NCBI RefSeq assembly: GCF_031998825.1
Contig: NZ_DAMACX010000003.1
Coordinates: 104,567 to 168,566 of the forward strand
Direction: 5' to 3'
Source: Pseudescherichia sp031998825
GTDB lineage: Bacteria; Pseudomonadota; Gammaproteobacteria; Enterobacterales; Enterobacteriaceae
Length of the DNA: 64,000 bases
Position 1 is the first letter of the stretch, and every line of letters begins with the position of its first letter. Positions 50,302 to 59,886 of this stretch are shown here, in pieces. Below the pieces are notes generated by a model. The model had not been told where the DNA came from. It did not search any database and saw only the letters and a list, made by a program, of their open reading frames with translations. Position numbers and translations under genes: made by a program.

Positions 50302-51456
50302 GTGTCTATACGCTGTCATAACCGCGTTGTGCTGCTGCTGGTGGCCCTTGCCCTGGCGGCAGCCCTGCTGCCCTTTGTCAACTATGCGCCAAACCGACTG
50401 GTGTCCGGCGAGAGCCGGGCGCTGTGGCAGATCTGGCCGCACTCGCCCGCGCTGTGGCTTCCCGTACCGCTGCTCTTTCTCGTGCTCTGCTTTCTGCCCC
50501 GGCGCTGGCCGCTGGTGGCGACGCTGGCGCTGGCGGAGCTGACCTTCATTGCGTTGGTGTGGGGAGCGGGCAAAGCGGCTACCGATCTGGCCCTGGCGGG
50601 CAGCACGCTGGCGCGTACCTCTATCGGCAGCGGCCTCTGGCTGTGGATGGCACTGACGCTGCTCGCCGGTAGCGACGCTATCCGCCGCCTTACCGTTAAT
50701 CCCCTCTGGCGCTGGCTGTTGCAGGCTCAGATCTGGCTGGTGCCGCTGCTGCTCCTGCACACCGGGGCGCTGAATAACCTCTCCCTGCTAAAAGAGTATG
50801 CTAACCGCCAGGATGTGTTTAACGACGCCCTGGCCCAGCATCTGATTTTGCTCTTTGGCACGCTGCTCCCGGCGCTGCTGTTGGGCGGCGCGCTGGGGCT
50901 GTGGTGCTATCGCCATCCTGCCCGCCAGGCACCGGTATTTACCGTGCTCAATGTGATCCAGACCGTGCCCTCCGTGGCGCTGTTTGGTCTGCTGATCGCC
51001 CCTCTGGCCGGGCTGGTTGAGCACGTTCCCGCGCTCGGCCGAATCGGAATAGCCGGAACCGGCCTGACGCCCGCGCTGATCGCTCTGGTGCTCTACGCTC
51101 TGCTGCCGCTGGTGCGCGGAGTCGTGGCGGGCCTGAATCAGGTTCCCCACGAGGTGTTGGAGAGCGCCGCCGGGATGGGGATGAGTGCCCGCCAGCGCTT
51201 CTTCCAGGTGCGCCTGCCGCTGGCTCTGCCGGTGCTGCTGCGCAGCCTGCGGGTGGTAACGGTGCAGACGGTGGGCATGGCGGTGATCGCCGCCCTGATT
51301 GGCGCAGGCGGCTTTGGAGCGCTGGTCTTCCAGGGGTTGCTCAGCAGCGCGCTGGATCTGGTGCTGCTGGGAGTGATCCCAACGATCGCTCTGGCGGTGG
51401 TGGTCGACGCGCTTTTTGGCTTATGGATCGCACTGCTGAAGGTAAAACAGCCATGA
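50302..51456 (+). CDS. yehY: betaine-type ABC permease YehY
   Basis: This 384-residue permease has an extended N-terminal membrane region (about five helices) before the BPD_transp_1 domain (GALGLWCYRHPARQAPVFTV then EVLESAAGMGMSARQRFFQV, the EAA loop). It starts at GTG 50302, with AGGA 7 nt upstream. It overlaps yehX by 4 bp (ATGA). It functions with OsmF, YehX and YehW. Confidence 0.94.
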   Translation: MSIRCHNRVVLLLVALALAAALLPFVNYAPNRLVSGESRALWQIWPHSPALWLPVPLLFLVLCFLPRRWPLVATLALAELTFIALVWGAGKAATDLALAGSTLARTSIGSGLWLWMALTLLAGSDAIRRLTVNPLWRWLLQAQIWLVPLLLLHTGALNNLSLLKEYANRQDVFNDALAQHLILLFGTLLPALLLGGALGLWCYRHPARQAPVFTVLNVIQTVPSVALFGLLIAPLAGLVEHVPALGRIGIAGTGLTPALIALVLYALLPLVRGVVAGLNQVPHEVLESAAGMGMSARQRFFQVRLPLALPVLLRSLRVVTVQTVGMAVIAALIGAGGFGALVFQGLLSSALDLVLLGVIPTIALAVVVDALFGLWIALLKVKQP

Positions 51457-52400
51457 TCGAATTCACGCAGGTTAGCAAAACGTTTAACGGACAGAGCGCG
51501 GTCAGCGATCTCGATCTGCATTTCAAAACCGGGGCTTTTTCGGTGCTGATCGGCACCTCAGGCTCGGGAAAATCTACCACCCTGAAGATGATCAACCGTC
51601 TGGTGGAGCACGACGCGGGCACTATCCGCTTTGCCGGAGAGGAGATCCGTAGCCTGCCGCTGCTGGCTCTGCGGCGGCGCATGGGGTACGCCATTCAATC
51701 TATCGGCCTCTTTCCCCACTGGACGGTAGCGCAGAATATCGCCACCGTGCCGCAGCTGCTGAAGTGGCCCCGGGCTAAAATCGACGCTCGCATTGACGAG
51801 CTGATGGCCCTGCTGGGGCTGGATCCGCAGCTGCGCGGGCGCTATCCGCACCAGCTCTCGGGCGGTCAACAGCAGCGCGTCGGCGTGGCGCGAGCGCTGG
51901 CGGCCGATCCAGAGGTGCTGCTGATGGATGAGCCATTCGGCGCGCTGGATCCGGTGACCCGCGGTGCGCTCCAGCAGGAGATGAAGCGCATCCACCGTCT
52001 GCTGGGACGCACCATTGTGCTGGTGACCCACGATATCGACGAGGCGTTGCAGCTGGCGGATAACCTGGTGCTGATGGATGGGGGCAGGGTAGTGCAGCAG
52101 GGGACGCCGCTGGAGATGCTCACCCGGCCCGCGAATGAGTTTGTTCGCACCTTCTTTGGCCGCAGCGAACTGGGCGTGCGCCTGCTCTCCCTGCGTAGCG
52201 TGGGCGACTATGTCCGCCCAGCCGAACAGGTCGCCGGAGAGCCGCTCGATGCTGCCATGACCCTGCGCGACGCGCTCTCGGCGTTCGTTGCCCGACGCTG
52301 CGAGGTGCTCCCGGTAGCCAACGCCGAGGGGGCATCCTACGGCGCAATCCACTTCCAGGATCTGCTTCGTGCGGAGGCCAGCCGTGAAAATCATTCGTGA
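51453..52400 (+). CDS. yehX: betaine-type ABC ATPase YehX
   Basis: This 315-residue ATPase has Walker A GTSGSGKST (about 35-43), signature HQLSGGQQQRVGVARALA and Walker B VLLMDEPFGALDP, with a C-terminal CBS-like extension (RDALSAFVARRCEVLPVANAEG). ATG 51453 overlaps the yehY stop, and the C-terminus overlaps the yehW GTG by 17 bp, a tightly coupled arrangement. A few residues longer than E. coli YehX at the C-terminus. Confidence 0.94.
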   Translation: MIEFTQVSKTFNGQSAVSDLDLHFKTGAFSVLIGTSGSGKSTTLKMINRLVEHDAGTIRFAGEEIRSLPLLALRRRMGYAIQSIGLFPHWTVAQNIATVPQLLKWPRAKIDARIDELMALLGLDPQLRGRYPHQLSGGQQQRVGVARALAADPEVLLMDEPFGALDPVTRGALQQEMKRIHRLLGRTIVLVTHDIDEALQLADNLVLMDGGRVVQQGTPLEMLTRPANEFVRTFFGRSELGVRLLSLRSVGDYVRPAEQVAGEPLDAAMTLRDALSAFVARRCEVLPVANAEGASYGAIHFQDLLRAEASRENHS

Positions 52401-53115
52401 TCCGCTCCTGTGGCTTATCGCGCTGTTTATCGCCCTGCTGCTGGCGCTGCCCTACAGCGGCGGCCTGTTTAGCGCGCTCTTCCCGGAGTTATCACGGCCA
52501 CTCTATCAGCAGGAGAGCTTTATCTCCCTGACGCTGGCCCACTTCTGGCTGGTAGGCGTCTCCAGCGCAATAGCCGTGGTGCTGGGCGTCGGCGCGGGCA
52601 TTGCGGTGACCCGTCCGGCGGGGCTGGAGTTTCGCTCGATGGTAGAGACCATTGCCGCCGTGGGGCAGACCTTTCCCCCGGTAGCGGTGCTGGCGATCGC
52701 CGTGCCGGTGATGGGCTTCGGCAAAGAGCCAGCGATCATTGCGCTGACCCTCTACGGCGTGCTGCCGGTGTTGCAGGGGACGCTGGCAGGCATCGCTGCG
52801 CTTCCCGGTGGGGTGGTTAGCGTGGCGGAGGGGATGGGGCTGAGTGGATGGCAGCGCCTGATTAAGGTTGAGCTGCCGCTGGCCGCGCCGGTGATTTTGG
52901 CCGGCGTGCGTACGTCGGTCATCATTAACATTGGCACGGCGGCGATTGCTTCAACGGTAGGGGCAAATACGCTGGGAACGCCGATTATCATCGGCCTGAG
53001 CGGGTTTAATACCGCCTACGTTCTACAGGGGGCGCTACTGGTGGCGCTGGCGGCGATTATTGTCGATCGCTGCTTTGAGCGGCTGGCGCGCCGTCTTAGC
53101 CAGCATGCAAAATAA
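52384..53115 (+). CDS. yehW: betaine-type ABC permease YehW
   Basis: This 243-residue BPD_transp_1 permease has about six membrane segments and an EAA-type loop VAEGMGLSGWQRLIKVELPLA. GTG 52384, with GGAGG 6 nt upstream, gives exactly the E. coli length; an earlier in-frame GTG at 52369 is less well placed. It ends 20 bp inside the convergent yohO gene. Confidence 0.94.
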   Translation: MKIIRDPLLWLIALFIALLLALPYSGGLFSALFPELSRPLYQQESFISLTLAHFWLVGVSSAIAVVLGVGAGIAVTRPAGLEFRSMVETIAAVGQTFPPVAVLAIAVPVMGFGKEPAIIALTLYGVLPVLQGTLAGIAALPGGVVSVAEGMGLSGWQRLIKVELPLAAPVILAGVRTSVIINIGTAAIASTVGANTLGTPIIIGLSGFNTAYVLQGALLVALAAIIVDRCFERLARRLSQHAK

Positions 53116-53203
53116 CGGTGTAGCCCGCCAGCATCACGCCGCCGATGCCGCCCACGGCCATAAGAAAGAAAAGGGTAATGATAGAAATTTTGGCTGCGTT
53201 CAT
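53096..53203 (-). CDS. yohO: 35-residue membrane protein YohO
   Basis: The reverse strand from ATG 53203 encodes MNAAKISIITLFFLMAVGG then IGGVMLAGYTVILHAG, the E. coli YohO small membrane protein (UPF0387) with one hydrophobic span. AAGGAG lies 7 nt upstream. Its 3' end overlaps yehW by 20 bp, the two being convergent. Function unknown. Confidence 0.92.
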   Translation of the reverse strand: MNAAKISIITLFFLMAVGGIGGVMLAGYTVILHAG

Positions 53204-53261
53204 GGTGTACTCCTTATTCAAGCGGATAAGTATAACGTGAAGCGCAGCTGTTAATAAAACA

Positions 53262-53993
53262 TTAAATGCCGAGCGGATAGATGGCATGCCCGGCGGCCTG
53301 CCACGTCGCCAGCTGCTGCCGCTGGGCCGGGGTAGGGGCGTCTCCGCACCACACCATCATCGTCTGGCCCTCGAACAGATCCGGACGCAGCTGATTTAGC
53401 GAGTTTGCCAGCACCTCCACGCGCCAGCCCTGCTCGCTCACCCGCCAGCCCTCCAGCCATAGCCGGGTAGTGTCGTGAATGTTCCAGCCCACCACCAGCG
53501 CATCTTTATTGTGCTTCTTTCGAGACGAGGCCAGGGCGGCAGAGATGTGGTTAATCAGAATGCCGTCCAGCAGGCTGAGCATTGCCAATAGGGTCGGTTG
53601 CTGGCAGCGCAGGCGGCGGCGGAGGGGAATGAGCAGATGAAGCGTGAGCGTTTCGGCAGGGTAGTCACGCGTTCGTTCCTTTAGCCACTGGCGTAAACGG
53701 GGAATATTGCCGTTTTGCAGTAGCTGGAGCAGCACTTCCTGCTGATCGCGCCAGCCGTTCGAGCCATCCAGCGACTCATTCAGCAGCAGCGCCTGGACTT
53801 TACTCACCGGCACGCCGGTGTCGATCCAGCGTTTTATCTCGCGGATGCGATCGATATCAGCATCGTTAAATAGCCGATGCCCGCCATCTGTGCGCTGCGG
53901 TTTCAGCAGTCCGTAACGCCGCTGCCAGGCGCGCAGCGTAACGGGATTGATATCACAGAGCAAAGCCACTTCACCGATCGTGTAAAGCGCCAT
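53262..53993 (-). CDS. mlrA: MerR-family curli regulator MlrA
   Basis: This 243-residue regulator has an N-terminal MerR helix-turn-helix (MALYTIGEVALLCDINPVTL, then LRAWQRRYGLLKPQRTDGGH) and a C-terminal B12-binding-like domain lacking obvious cobalamin ligands. In E. coli MlrA (YehV) activates csgD and hence curli. ATG 53993 aligns with the family start; a further 14 in-frame codons upstream are rejected. It is divergent from btsSR. Confidence 0.95.
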   Translation of the reverse strand: MALYTIGEVALLCDINPVTLRAWQRRYGLLKPQRTDGGHRLFNDADIDRIREIKRWIDTGVPVSKVQALLLNESLDGSNGWRDQQEVLLQLLQNGNIPRLRQWLKERTRDYPAETLTLHLLIPLRRRLRCQQPTLLAMLSLLDGILINHISAALASSRKKHNKDALVVGWNIHDTTRLWLEGWRVSEQGWRVEVLANSLNQLRPDLFEGQTMMVWCGDAPTPAQRQQLATWQAAGHAIYPLGI

Positions 53994-54211
53994 GATTCCA
54001 CCTTTGCCAGGATATTCCATTTGTCCAGGGGTCAATACCCAGCGTATCAGAAGGGACTGACCGTTTTACGTTCTCTTTGTAACAATTTCGTCAAATCAGC
54101 GGGCCGATTGTGTGATAGTGAGCACGATTTGCCGATTTATTGCAATGCTTAAAAGAAAGTTACACTCACTCACTGTATGTTACGCGTTTTTACCGTGATG
54201 GACGCACAGCT

Positions 54212-55900
54212 ATGTATGAATTTAACCTGGTATTGCTGCTGCTACAGCAGATGTGCGTTTTTCTGGTTATCGCCTGGCTAATGAGTAAAACCCGGCTCTT
54301 TATCCCGCTGATGCAGGTCACCGTCCGGCTACCCCACAAGCTGCTCTGCTACGTGACTTTCTCTATCTTCTGCATTCTGGGAACCTACTTTGGCCTGCAT
54401 ATTGAAGACTCCATCGCCAATACGCGGGCAATAGGTGCGGTGATGGGGGGCCTGCTCGGCGGCCCGCTGGTAGGCGGCCTGGTGGGATTCACCGGCGGTC
54501 TGCATCGCTATTCGATGGGCGGCATGACGGCCCTGAGCTGCATGCTCTCTACCATGGTCGAAGGATTGCTCGGCGGGCTGGTGCACAGCATACTGATCAA
54601 ACGCGGCCGCACCGACTATGTCTTTAATCCCCTGACGGCGGGAGCGATCACCCTGGTCGCGGAGCTGGTGCAGATGCTGATTATTCTGCTCATCGCTCGC
54701 CCCTTTGCCGATGCTCTGCATCTGGTGAGCAGCATCGCCGCGCCAATGATGGTCACCAATACCGTGGGTGCGGCGCTGTTTATGCGTATCCTGCTGGACA
54801 AGCGTGCCATGTTCGAAAAGTACACCTCGGCCTTCTCCGCCACCGCCTTGAAAGTAGCGGCCTCCACGGAGGGGATCTTACGGCAGGGGTTTAACGAAGA
54901 GAACAGCATGAAGGTGGCCCAGGTGCTCTATCAGGAGCTGGATATAGGCGCGGTAGCCATCACCGATCGGGAGAAGCTGCTGGCGTTCAAAGGTATTGGC
55001 GACGATCACCATCTGCCGGGCCGACCCATCTCCTCGGCCTGGACCAAAAAGACGCTGGAGACCGGCGAGGTGGTCTATGCCGACGGCAACGAGGTGCCGT
55101 ACCGCTGCTCGCTGCACCCCCAGTGCAAGCTCGGCTCGACCCTGGTGATCCCGTTGCGCGGCGAAAATCAGCGGGTGATGGGCACTATCAAGCTCTACGA
55201 GGCCAAGAACCGTCTATTTAGCTCCATCAACCGCACCCTGGGGGAGGGGATTGCCCAGCTGCTGTCGGCGCAGATCCTTGCCGGACAGTATGAGCGGCAG
55301 AAAGCGCTGTTGACCCAGTCGGAGATTAAGCTGCTCCATGCCCAGGTTAACCCGCACTTTCTCTTTAACGCCCTCAATACCCTGAAGGCAGTGATCCGCC
55401 GCGACAGCGATCAGGCAGGCCAGCTGGTACAGTACCTCTCGACCTTTTTCCGTAAAAACCTGAAGCGCCCGTCGGAGGTGGTTACTCTGGCGGATGAGAT
55501 TGAGCATGTGAACGCCTACCTGCAAATTGAGAAGGCGCGTTTTCAGGCCAACTTGCAGGTGATGCTATACGTGCCCGATGCGCTGGCCCATCAGCAGCTT
55601 CCGGCCTTTACCCTGCAACCGATCGTGGAAAACGCCATTAAGCACGGTACCTCGCAGCTGCTGGGCGTGGGGGAGATCACCATTCAGGCCAGCCAGCAGG
55701 AGGATCACCTGGTGCTGGATATCGAAGATAACGCGGGTCTCTATCAGCCGAAAACCGACGCCAGCGGGCTGGGCATGAGCCTCGTGGACAAGCGCCTACG
55801 GGCGCGGTTTGGCGACACCTGCGGTATCACGGTGCAGTGCGAGCCAGATCGTTTTACCCGCATTACCCTGCGACTGCCCCTGGAGGAGAACGCATGTTAA
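54212..55900 (+). CDS. btsS: pyruvate-sensing histidine kinase BtsS (YehU)
   Basis: This 562-residue LytS-family sensor kinase has six to seven membrane helices (5TM-5TMR_LYT region, GGLLGGPLVGGLVGFTGGLHR), a GAF domain (about 220-360; VPYRCSLHPQCKLGSTLVIP), then the His_kinase motif HAQVNPHFLFNALNTLKAVI and an HATPase domain. In E. coli BtsS binds extracellular pyruvate with high affinity. ATG 54212 gives the family length. Its stop overlaps btsR. Confidence 0.96.
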   Translation: MYEFNLVLLLLQQMCVFLVIAWLMSKTRLFIPLMQVTVRLPHKLLCYVTFSIFCILGTYFGLHIEDSIANTRAIGAVMGGLLGGPLVGGLVGFTGGLHRYSMGGMTALSCMLSTMVEGLLGGLVHSILIKRGRTDYVFNPLTAGAITLVAELVQMLIILLIARPFADALHLVSSIAAPMMVTNTVGAALFMRILLDKRAMFEKYTSAFSATALKVAASTEGILRQGFNEENSMKVAQVLYQELDIGAVAITDREKLLAFKGIGDDHHLPGRPISSAWTKKTLETGEVVYADGNEVPYRCSLHPQCKLGSTLVIPLRGENQRVMGTIKLYEAKNRLFSSINRTLGEGIAQLLSAQILAGQYERQKALLTQSEIKLLHAQVNPHFLFNALNTLKAVIRRDSDQAGQLVQYLSTFFRKNLKRPSEVVTLADEIEHVNAYLQIEKARFQANLQVMLYVPDALAHQQLPAFTLQPIVENAIKHGTSQLLGVGEITIQASQQEDHLVLDIEDNAGLYQPKTDASGLGMSLVDKRLRARFGDTCGITVQCEPDRFTRITLRLPLEENAC

Positions 55901-56613
55901 AAGTGTTGATTGTCGATGACGAGCCGCTGGCGCGGGAGAACCTGCGCGTTCTGCTTGAGGACGAGAGCGACATTGAGATTGTTGGCGAGTGCGCGAACGC
56001 GATAGAGGCGCTGGGCGCGGTGCACAAGCTGCGCCCGGACGTGCTGTTTCTGGATATCCAGATGCCGCGCATTAGCGGTCTGGAGATGGTGGGTATGCTC
56101 GATCCGGACCAGCGTCCTTACGTGGTGTTTCTTACCGCCTTCGACGAGTATGCGGTGAAGGCGTTTGAAGAGCATGCCTTTGACTATCTGCTCAAGCCTA
56201 TTGAGGCGCCGCGGCTGGCGAAGACCCTCCAGCGCCTGCGCCAGGAGCGGGGCGTGCAGGATATCTCCCTGCTGCCGGAGAACCAGCAGGCGCTGAAGTT
56301 CATCCCCTGCACCGGCCACAGCCGCATCTGGCTGCTGCAGATGGACGACGTGGCCTTTGTCAGCAGCCGGATGAGCGGCGTCTACGTCACCAGCCACGAG
56401 GGCAAAGAGGGCTTTACCGAGCTGACGCTGCGCACGCTCGAGCAGCGTACGCCGCTGATGCGCTGCCATCGCCAGTATCTGGTAAATATGGCCCATCTGC
56501 AGGAGATCCGCTTTGAGGATAACGGCCAGGCCGAGCTGCTGCTGCGCGACGGCCATACCGTGCCGGTCAGCCGCCGCTACCTGAAAAATCTAAAAGAGGC
56601 GCTGGGGTTGTAA
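55894..56613 (+). CDS. btsR: LytTR response regulator BtsR (YehT)
   Basis: This 239-residue regulator has a receiver domain with phospho-acceptor Asp54 in VLFLDIQMP and a LytTR DNA-binding domain (about 135-239; LRTLEQRTPLMRCHRQYLVN). BtsR activates btsT (yjiY) in E. coli. The ATG lies inside the last codons of btsS, overlapping by 7 bp, with GGAG immediately upstream in TGGAGGAGAACGC. yehS follows 48 bp downstream. Confidence 0.96.
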   Translation: MLKVLIVDDEPLARENLRVLLEDESDIEIVGECANAIEALGAVHKLRPDVLFLDIQMPRISGLEMVGMLDPDQRPYVVFLTAFDEYAVKAFEEHAFDYLLKPIEAPRLAKTLQRLRQERGVQDISLLPENQQALKFIPCTGHSRIWLLQMDDVAFVSSRMSGVYVTSHEGKEGFTELTLRTLEQRTPLMRCHRQYLVNMAHLQEIRFEDNGQAELLLRDGHTVPVSRRYLKNLKEALGL

Positions 56614-56661
56614 ACTTCGGTGGTACACTGTGCGTTTGCGAAAATCACCGCCGACGAGACT

Positions 56662-57129
56662 ATGCTGAACAACGATATTTTACGTAGCCTGCGCTACACC
56701 CTGAAAGCCAACAACACCGAGCTGCAACGGATCTTTACCCTTGGCGGCGCAGAGACCAGCGAGCAGCAGATTGCCGCCTGGCTGCGTAAAGAGGAGGAGG
56801 CTGGGTTCCAGGCCTGCCCGGACATCGTGATGTCGACTTTCCTTAACGGGCTGATCTATGCTCGCCGGGGCAAAGACGAGTCTACTCCTGAGCTGAAAGC
56901 CGAGCGCAAACTGAATAATAATATTGTGCTGAAAAAGCTGCGGATCGCCTTTGCCTTAAAAACCGACGATATTCTGGCTATTCTGACCGAGCAGCAGTTC
57001 CGCGTGTCGATGCCGGAAATTACCGCCATGATGCGCGCGTCGGATCATAAGAATTATCGCGAGTGCGGGGATCAGTTTTTCCGTTATTTCCTGCGTGGCC
57101 TGGCCGTGCGTCTGCACGCGACTAAATAA
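56662..57129 (+). CDS. yehS: DUF1456 protein YehS
   Basis: This 155-residue protein consists of two DUF1456 repeats: NDILRSLRYTLKANNTELQ to about residue 68, and NNNIVLKKLRIAFALKTDD to about 150. Function unknown. ATG 56662 matches E. coli YehS. It is the third gene of a probable btsSR-yehS transcript. Confidence 0.9.
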   Translation: MLNNDILRSLRYTLKANNTELQRIFTLGGAETSEQQIAAWLRKEEEAGFQACPDIVMSTFLNGLIYARRGKDESTPELKAERKLNNNIVLKKLRIAFALKTDDILAILTEQQFRVSMPEITAMMRASDHKNYRECGDQFFRYFLRGLAVRLHATK

Positions 57130-57139
57130 GATGTGACTG

Positions 57140-57163
57140 GCCCGGCAGCAGGCGCTGCCGGGC
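57140..57163. terminator. hairpin between yehS and yehR
   Basis: GCCCGGCAGC-AGGC-GCTGCCGGGC is a 10-bp perfect GC stem between convergent genes. Lacks a T-run; likely bidirectional. Confidence 0.65.
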
Positions 57164-57173
57164 ATTAAGCAGG

Positions 57174-57632
57174 TTATTTCACCTCTTTAAAACCACGAGA
57201 CTCCAGCAGCTCCTCTGATTTCTTCATGCTGATACCCTCTTTGATTTCACCGGTAAACGCCGTGCCCTGCACTTTCTGCAGCGCATCGCGATCAACTTTG
57301 GTGTAATCAACGGTTAAGGTCTCAGTGGCATAAGTATCCTGGTAGTCCAGATCCTCTTCAACGCCTTTAATCTCTTTATACTGCTCGCTGATTGGCCCCA
57401 GACGCTGCATAGCCGCCTCTTTATTTGGGATCCCCAGCGCATCATAATGCAGGGTATTTTTCGCCGTCTGGCGCAGCACCACATCGTTTTTATAGTAATA
57501 GGTCAGCTCAACGTTGGTTTTACCGTCTGACCAGGTGAAGGTTTTACTCTCTTCTTTGTCGCCGCAGCCGCTCAAGGTAATTACCAGCAGTGCAGTAAAC
57601 GCCGTAGCAATGATTTTTTTCACAATATTCAT
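57174..57632 (-). CDS. yehR: DUF1307 lipoprotein YehR
   Basis: This 152-residue lipoprotein has a signal peptide with lipobox LSGC (Cys23) and a DUF1307 domain (YYYKNDVVLRQTAKNTLHYD). E. coli YehR is of the same length. Function unknown. It ends convergently with yehS and is 85 bp downstream of the metG stop on the same strand, past a terminator. Confidence 0.93.
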   Translation of the reverse strand: MNIVKKIIATAFTALLVITLSGCGDKEESKTFTWSDGKTNVELTYYYKNDVVLRQTAKNTLHYDALGIPNKEAAMQRLGPISEQYKEIKGVEEDLDYQDTYATETLTVDYTKVDRDALQKVQGTAFTGEIKEGISMKKSEELLESRGFKEVK

Positions 57633-57680
57633 ACTTTTCCCTTATTTAAAATAACCCTGTCCCTAAAATCATAGCGCAAT

Positions 57681-57712
57681 AAAAAAAGGGCGCTCTGTTT
57701 AGAGCACCCTTT
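57681..57712 (-). terminator. metG terminator
   Basis: On the minus strand, AAAGGGTGCTCT-AAAC-AGAGCGCCCTTT plus T7 follows the metG stop directly. One G-T pair. Strong rho-independent terminator. Confidence 0.93.
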
Positions 57713-57717
57713 GCGGA

Positions 57718-59751
57718 TTATTTAACCTGTTGTCCCGGCTGCGCACCGCTGTCCGGGCTAAGCAGGAAGATATCCTTCCCGCCAGGACCGGCGGCCATCA
57801 CCATCCCTTCGGAGATACCAAAGCGCATCTTACGCGGCGCGAGGTTGGCGACCATCACCGTCAGGCGGCCCACCAGCACGGCCGGATCCGGGTAGGCGGA
57901 GCGAATGCCGGAAAAGACGTTACGTTTCTCGCCGCCGAGATCGAGGGTCAGGCGCAGCAGCTTGTCGGAGCCGTCAACAAACTCGGCGTTCTCAATCAGC
58001 GCCACGCGCATATCGACTTTCGCGAAGTCGTCAAAGCTGATAGTCTCCTGAATCGGATCGTCCGCCAGCGGACCGGTAACCGGCGCAGCGGCAGCTTTCA
58101 CCTCCTCTTTCGAGGCCTCGACCAGAGCTTCAACCTGCTTCATCTCGATGCGGTTGTAGAGCGCCTTAAAGGTATTCACCTTGTGGCCCAGCAGCGGCTG
58201 CTGGATAGCATCCCAGCTCAGCTCGGTGTTGAGGAACGCTTCAGCACGTGCGGCCAGCTGCGGCAGCACCGGCTTCAGCCAGGTCATCAGCACACGGAAC
58301 AGGTTAAGCCCCATGGTGCAGATAGCCTGCAGATCGGCATCGCGGCCCTCCTGCTTCGCCACTACCCACGGTGCCTGCTCATCAACGTAGCGGTTTGCCA
58401 CGTCGGCCAGGGCCATAATCTCACGCACCGCTTTACCAAACTCACGGCTCTCCCACGCCTCGCCAATGCTGGCTGCCGCATCGGTGAAGGTTTTATACAG
58501 TGCCGGGTCCGGCAGCTCGGCCGCCAGTACGCCGTCAAAGCGCTTGGCGATAAAGCCCGCGTTACGGGAGGCAAGGTTCACCACCTTGTTGACGATGTCG
58601 GCATTCACGCGCTGAACAAAATCTTCCAGGTTGAGGTCGATATCGTCGATGCGCGAAGAGAGCTTGGCGGTGTAGTAGTAGCGCAGACTGTCAGCATCGA
58701 AGTGGTTCAGCCAGGTGCTGGCCTTGATGAAGGTGCCGCGCGATTTAGACATCTTCGCGCCGTTCACCGTCACGTAGCCGTGCACGAACAGGTTGGTCGG
58801 CTTGCGGAAATTGCTGCCTTCCAGCATCGCTGGCCAGAACAGACTGTGGAAGTAGACGATATCCTTGCCGATAAAGTGATACAGCTCGGCGGTGGAGTCT
58901 TTCTTCCAGTATTCGTCGAAGCTTAGGGTGTCGCCGCGCTTGTCGCAGAGGTTCTTAAAGGAACCCATGTAGCCGATCGGCGCATCCAGCCAGACGTAGA
59001 AGTATTTGCCCGGCGCGTTCGGGATTTCAAAGCCGAAGTAGGGCGCGTCGCGGGAGATATCCCACTGCTGCAGGCCGGATTCAAACCACTCCTGCATTTT
59101 GTTCGCTACCTGCTCCTGGAGCGCACCGGAGCGGGTCCACGCCTGTAGCATTTCGCTGAACGACGGCAGGTCAAAGAAGAAGTGCTCGGAGTCACGCATC
59201 ACTGGCGTCGCGCCAGAGACCACCGACTTCGGCTCGATCAGCTCGGTCGGGCTATAGGTTGCCCCGCACACTTCACAGTTATCGCCATACTGATCCGGCG
59301 ACTTACATTTCGGGCAGGTGCCTTTCACAAAACGGTCCGGCAGGAACATGCCTTTCTCCGGATCGTAGAGCTGAGAGATGGTGCGGTTCTTGATGAAACC
59401 GTTCTCTTTCAGGCGACCGTAGATCAGCTCGGACAGCTCGCGGTTCTCTTCGCTGTGCGTGGAGTGGTAGTTGTCATAGCTAATATCAAAGCCAGCAAAA
59501 TCGGTCTGGTGCTCCTGGCTCATCTCACCGATCATCTGCTCCGGGGTGATGCCCAGCTGCTGAGCTTTCAGCATGATAGGCGTACCGTGGGCGTCGTCGG
59601 CGCAGATAAAGTTGACCTCGTGGCCGCGCATTCGCTGGTAACGGACCCAGACATCAGCCTGGATGTGCTCCAGCATATGGCCGAGGTGGATGGAGCCGTT
59701 TGCGTACGGCAGCGCGCACGTTACCAGAATTTTTTTCGCGACTTGAGTCAT
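57718..59751 (-). CDS. metG: methionyl-tRNA synthetase MetG
   Basis: This 677-residue class I synthetase has the HIGH motif as SIHLGHML, a zinc knuckle CPKCKSPDQYGDNCEVC, the KMSKS motif in GAKMSKSRGTF and a C-terminal EMAP-type tRNA-binding domain (FDDFAKVDMRVALIENAE). ATG 59751 gives MTQVAKKI, the known E. coli N-terminus; another in-frame ATG (59760) three codons upstream cannot be excluded by its weak ribosome site. It is divergent from mrp. Confidence 0.98.
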   Translation of the reverse strand: MTQVAKKILVTCALPYANGSIHLGHMLEHIQADVWVRYQRMRGHEVNFICADDAHGTPIMLKAQQLGITPEQMIGEMSQEHQTDFAGFDISYDNYHSTHSEENRELSELIYGRLKENGFIKNRTISQLYDPEKGMFLPDRFVKGTCPKCKSPDQYGDNCEVCGATYSPTELIEPKSVVSGATPVMRDSEHFFFDLPSFSEMLQAWTRSGALQEQVANKMQEWFESGLQQWDISRDAPYFGFEIPNAPGKYFYVWLDAPIGYMGSFKNLCDKRGDTLSFDEYWKKDSTAELYHFIGKDIVYFHSLFWPAMLEGSNFRKPTNLFVHGYVTVNGAKMSKSRGTFIKASTWLNHFDADSLRYYYTAKLSSRIDDIDLNLEDFVQRVNADIVNKVVNLASRNAGFIAKRFDGVLAAELPDPALYKTFTDAAASIGEAWESREFGKAVREIMALADVANRYVDEQAPWVVAKQEGRDADLQAICTMGLNLFRVLMTWLKPVLPQLAARAEAFLNTELSWDAIQQPLLGHKVNTFKALYNRIEMKQVEALVEASKEEVKAAAAPVTGPLADDPIQETISFDDFAKVDMRVALIENAEFVDGSDKLLRLTLDLGGEKRNVFSGIRSAYPDPAVLVGRLTVMVANLAPRKMRFGISEGMVMAAGPGGKDIFLLSPDSGAQPGQQVK

Positions 59752-59886
59752 AGTGAGCATTACGTCTTCTGTAAAAAAAGGGGTTTTGATATTACCAAAT
59801 GGGGCACTATTAAGTAAGCACAAACCTTTTTCTTTCAGGTAAACTTGTTACACGAGCTTTTCACCTACAAGAACAGAGGAGTCGGG

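Noticed and set aside
49390..50760. 456-codon open frame antisense to osmF and yehY
   Set aside because: Gln/Arg-rich shadow of two certain genes, no ribosome site.
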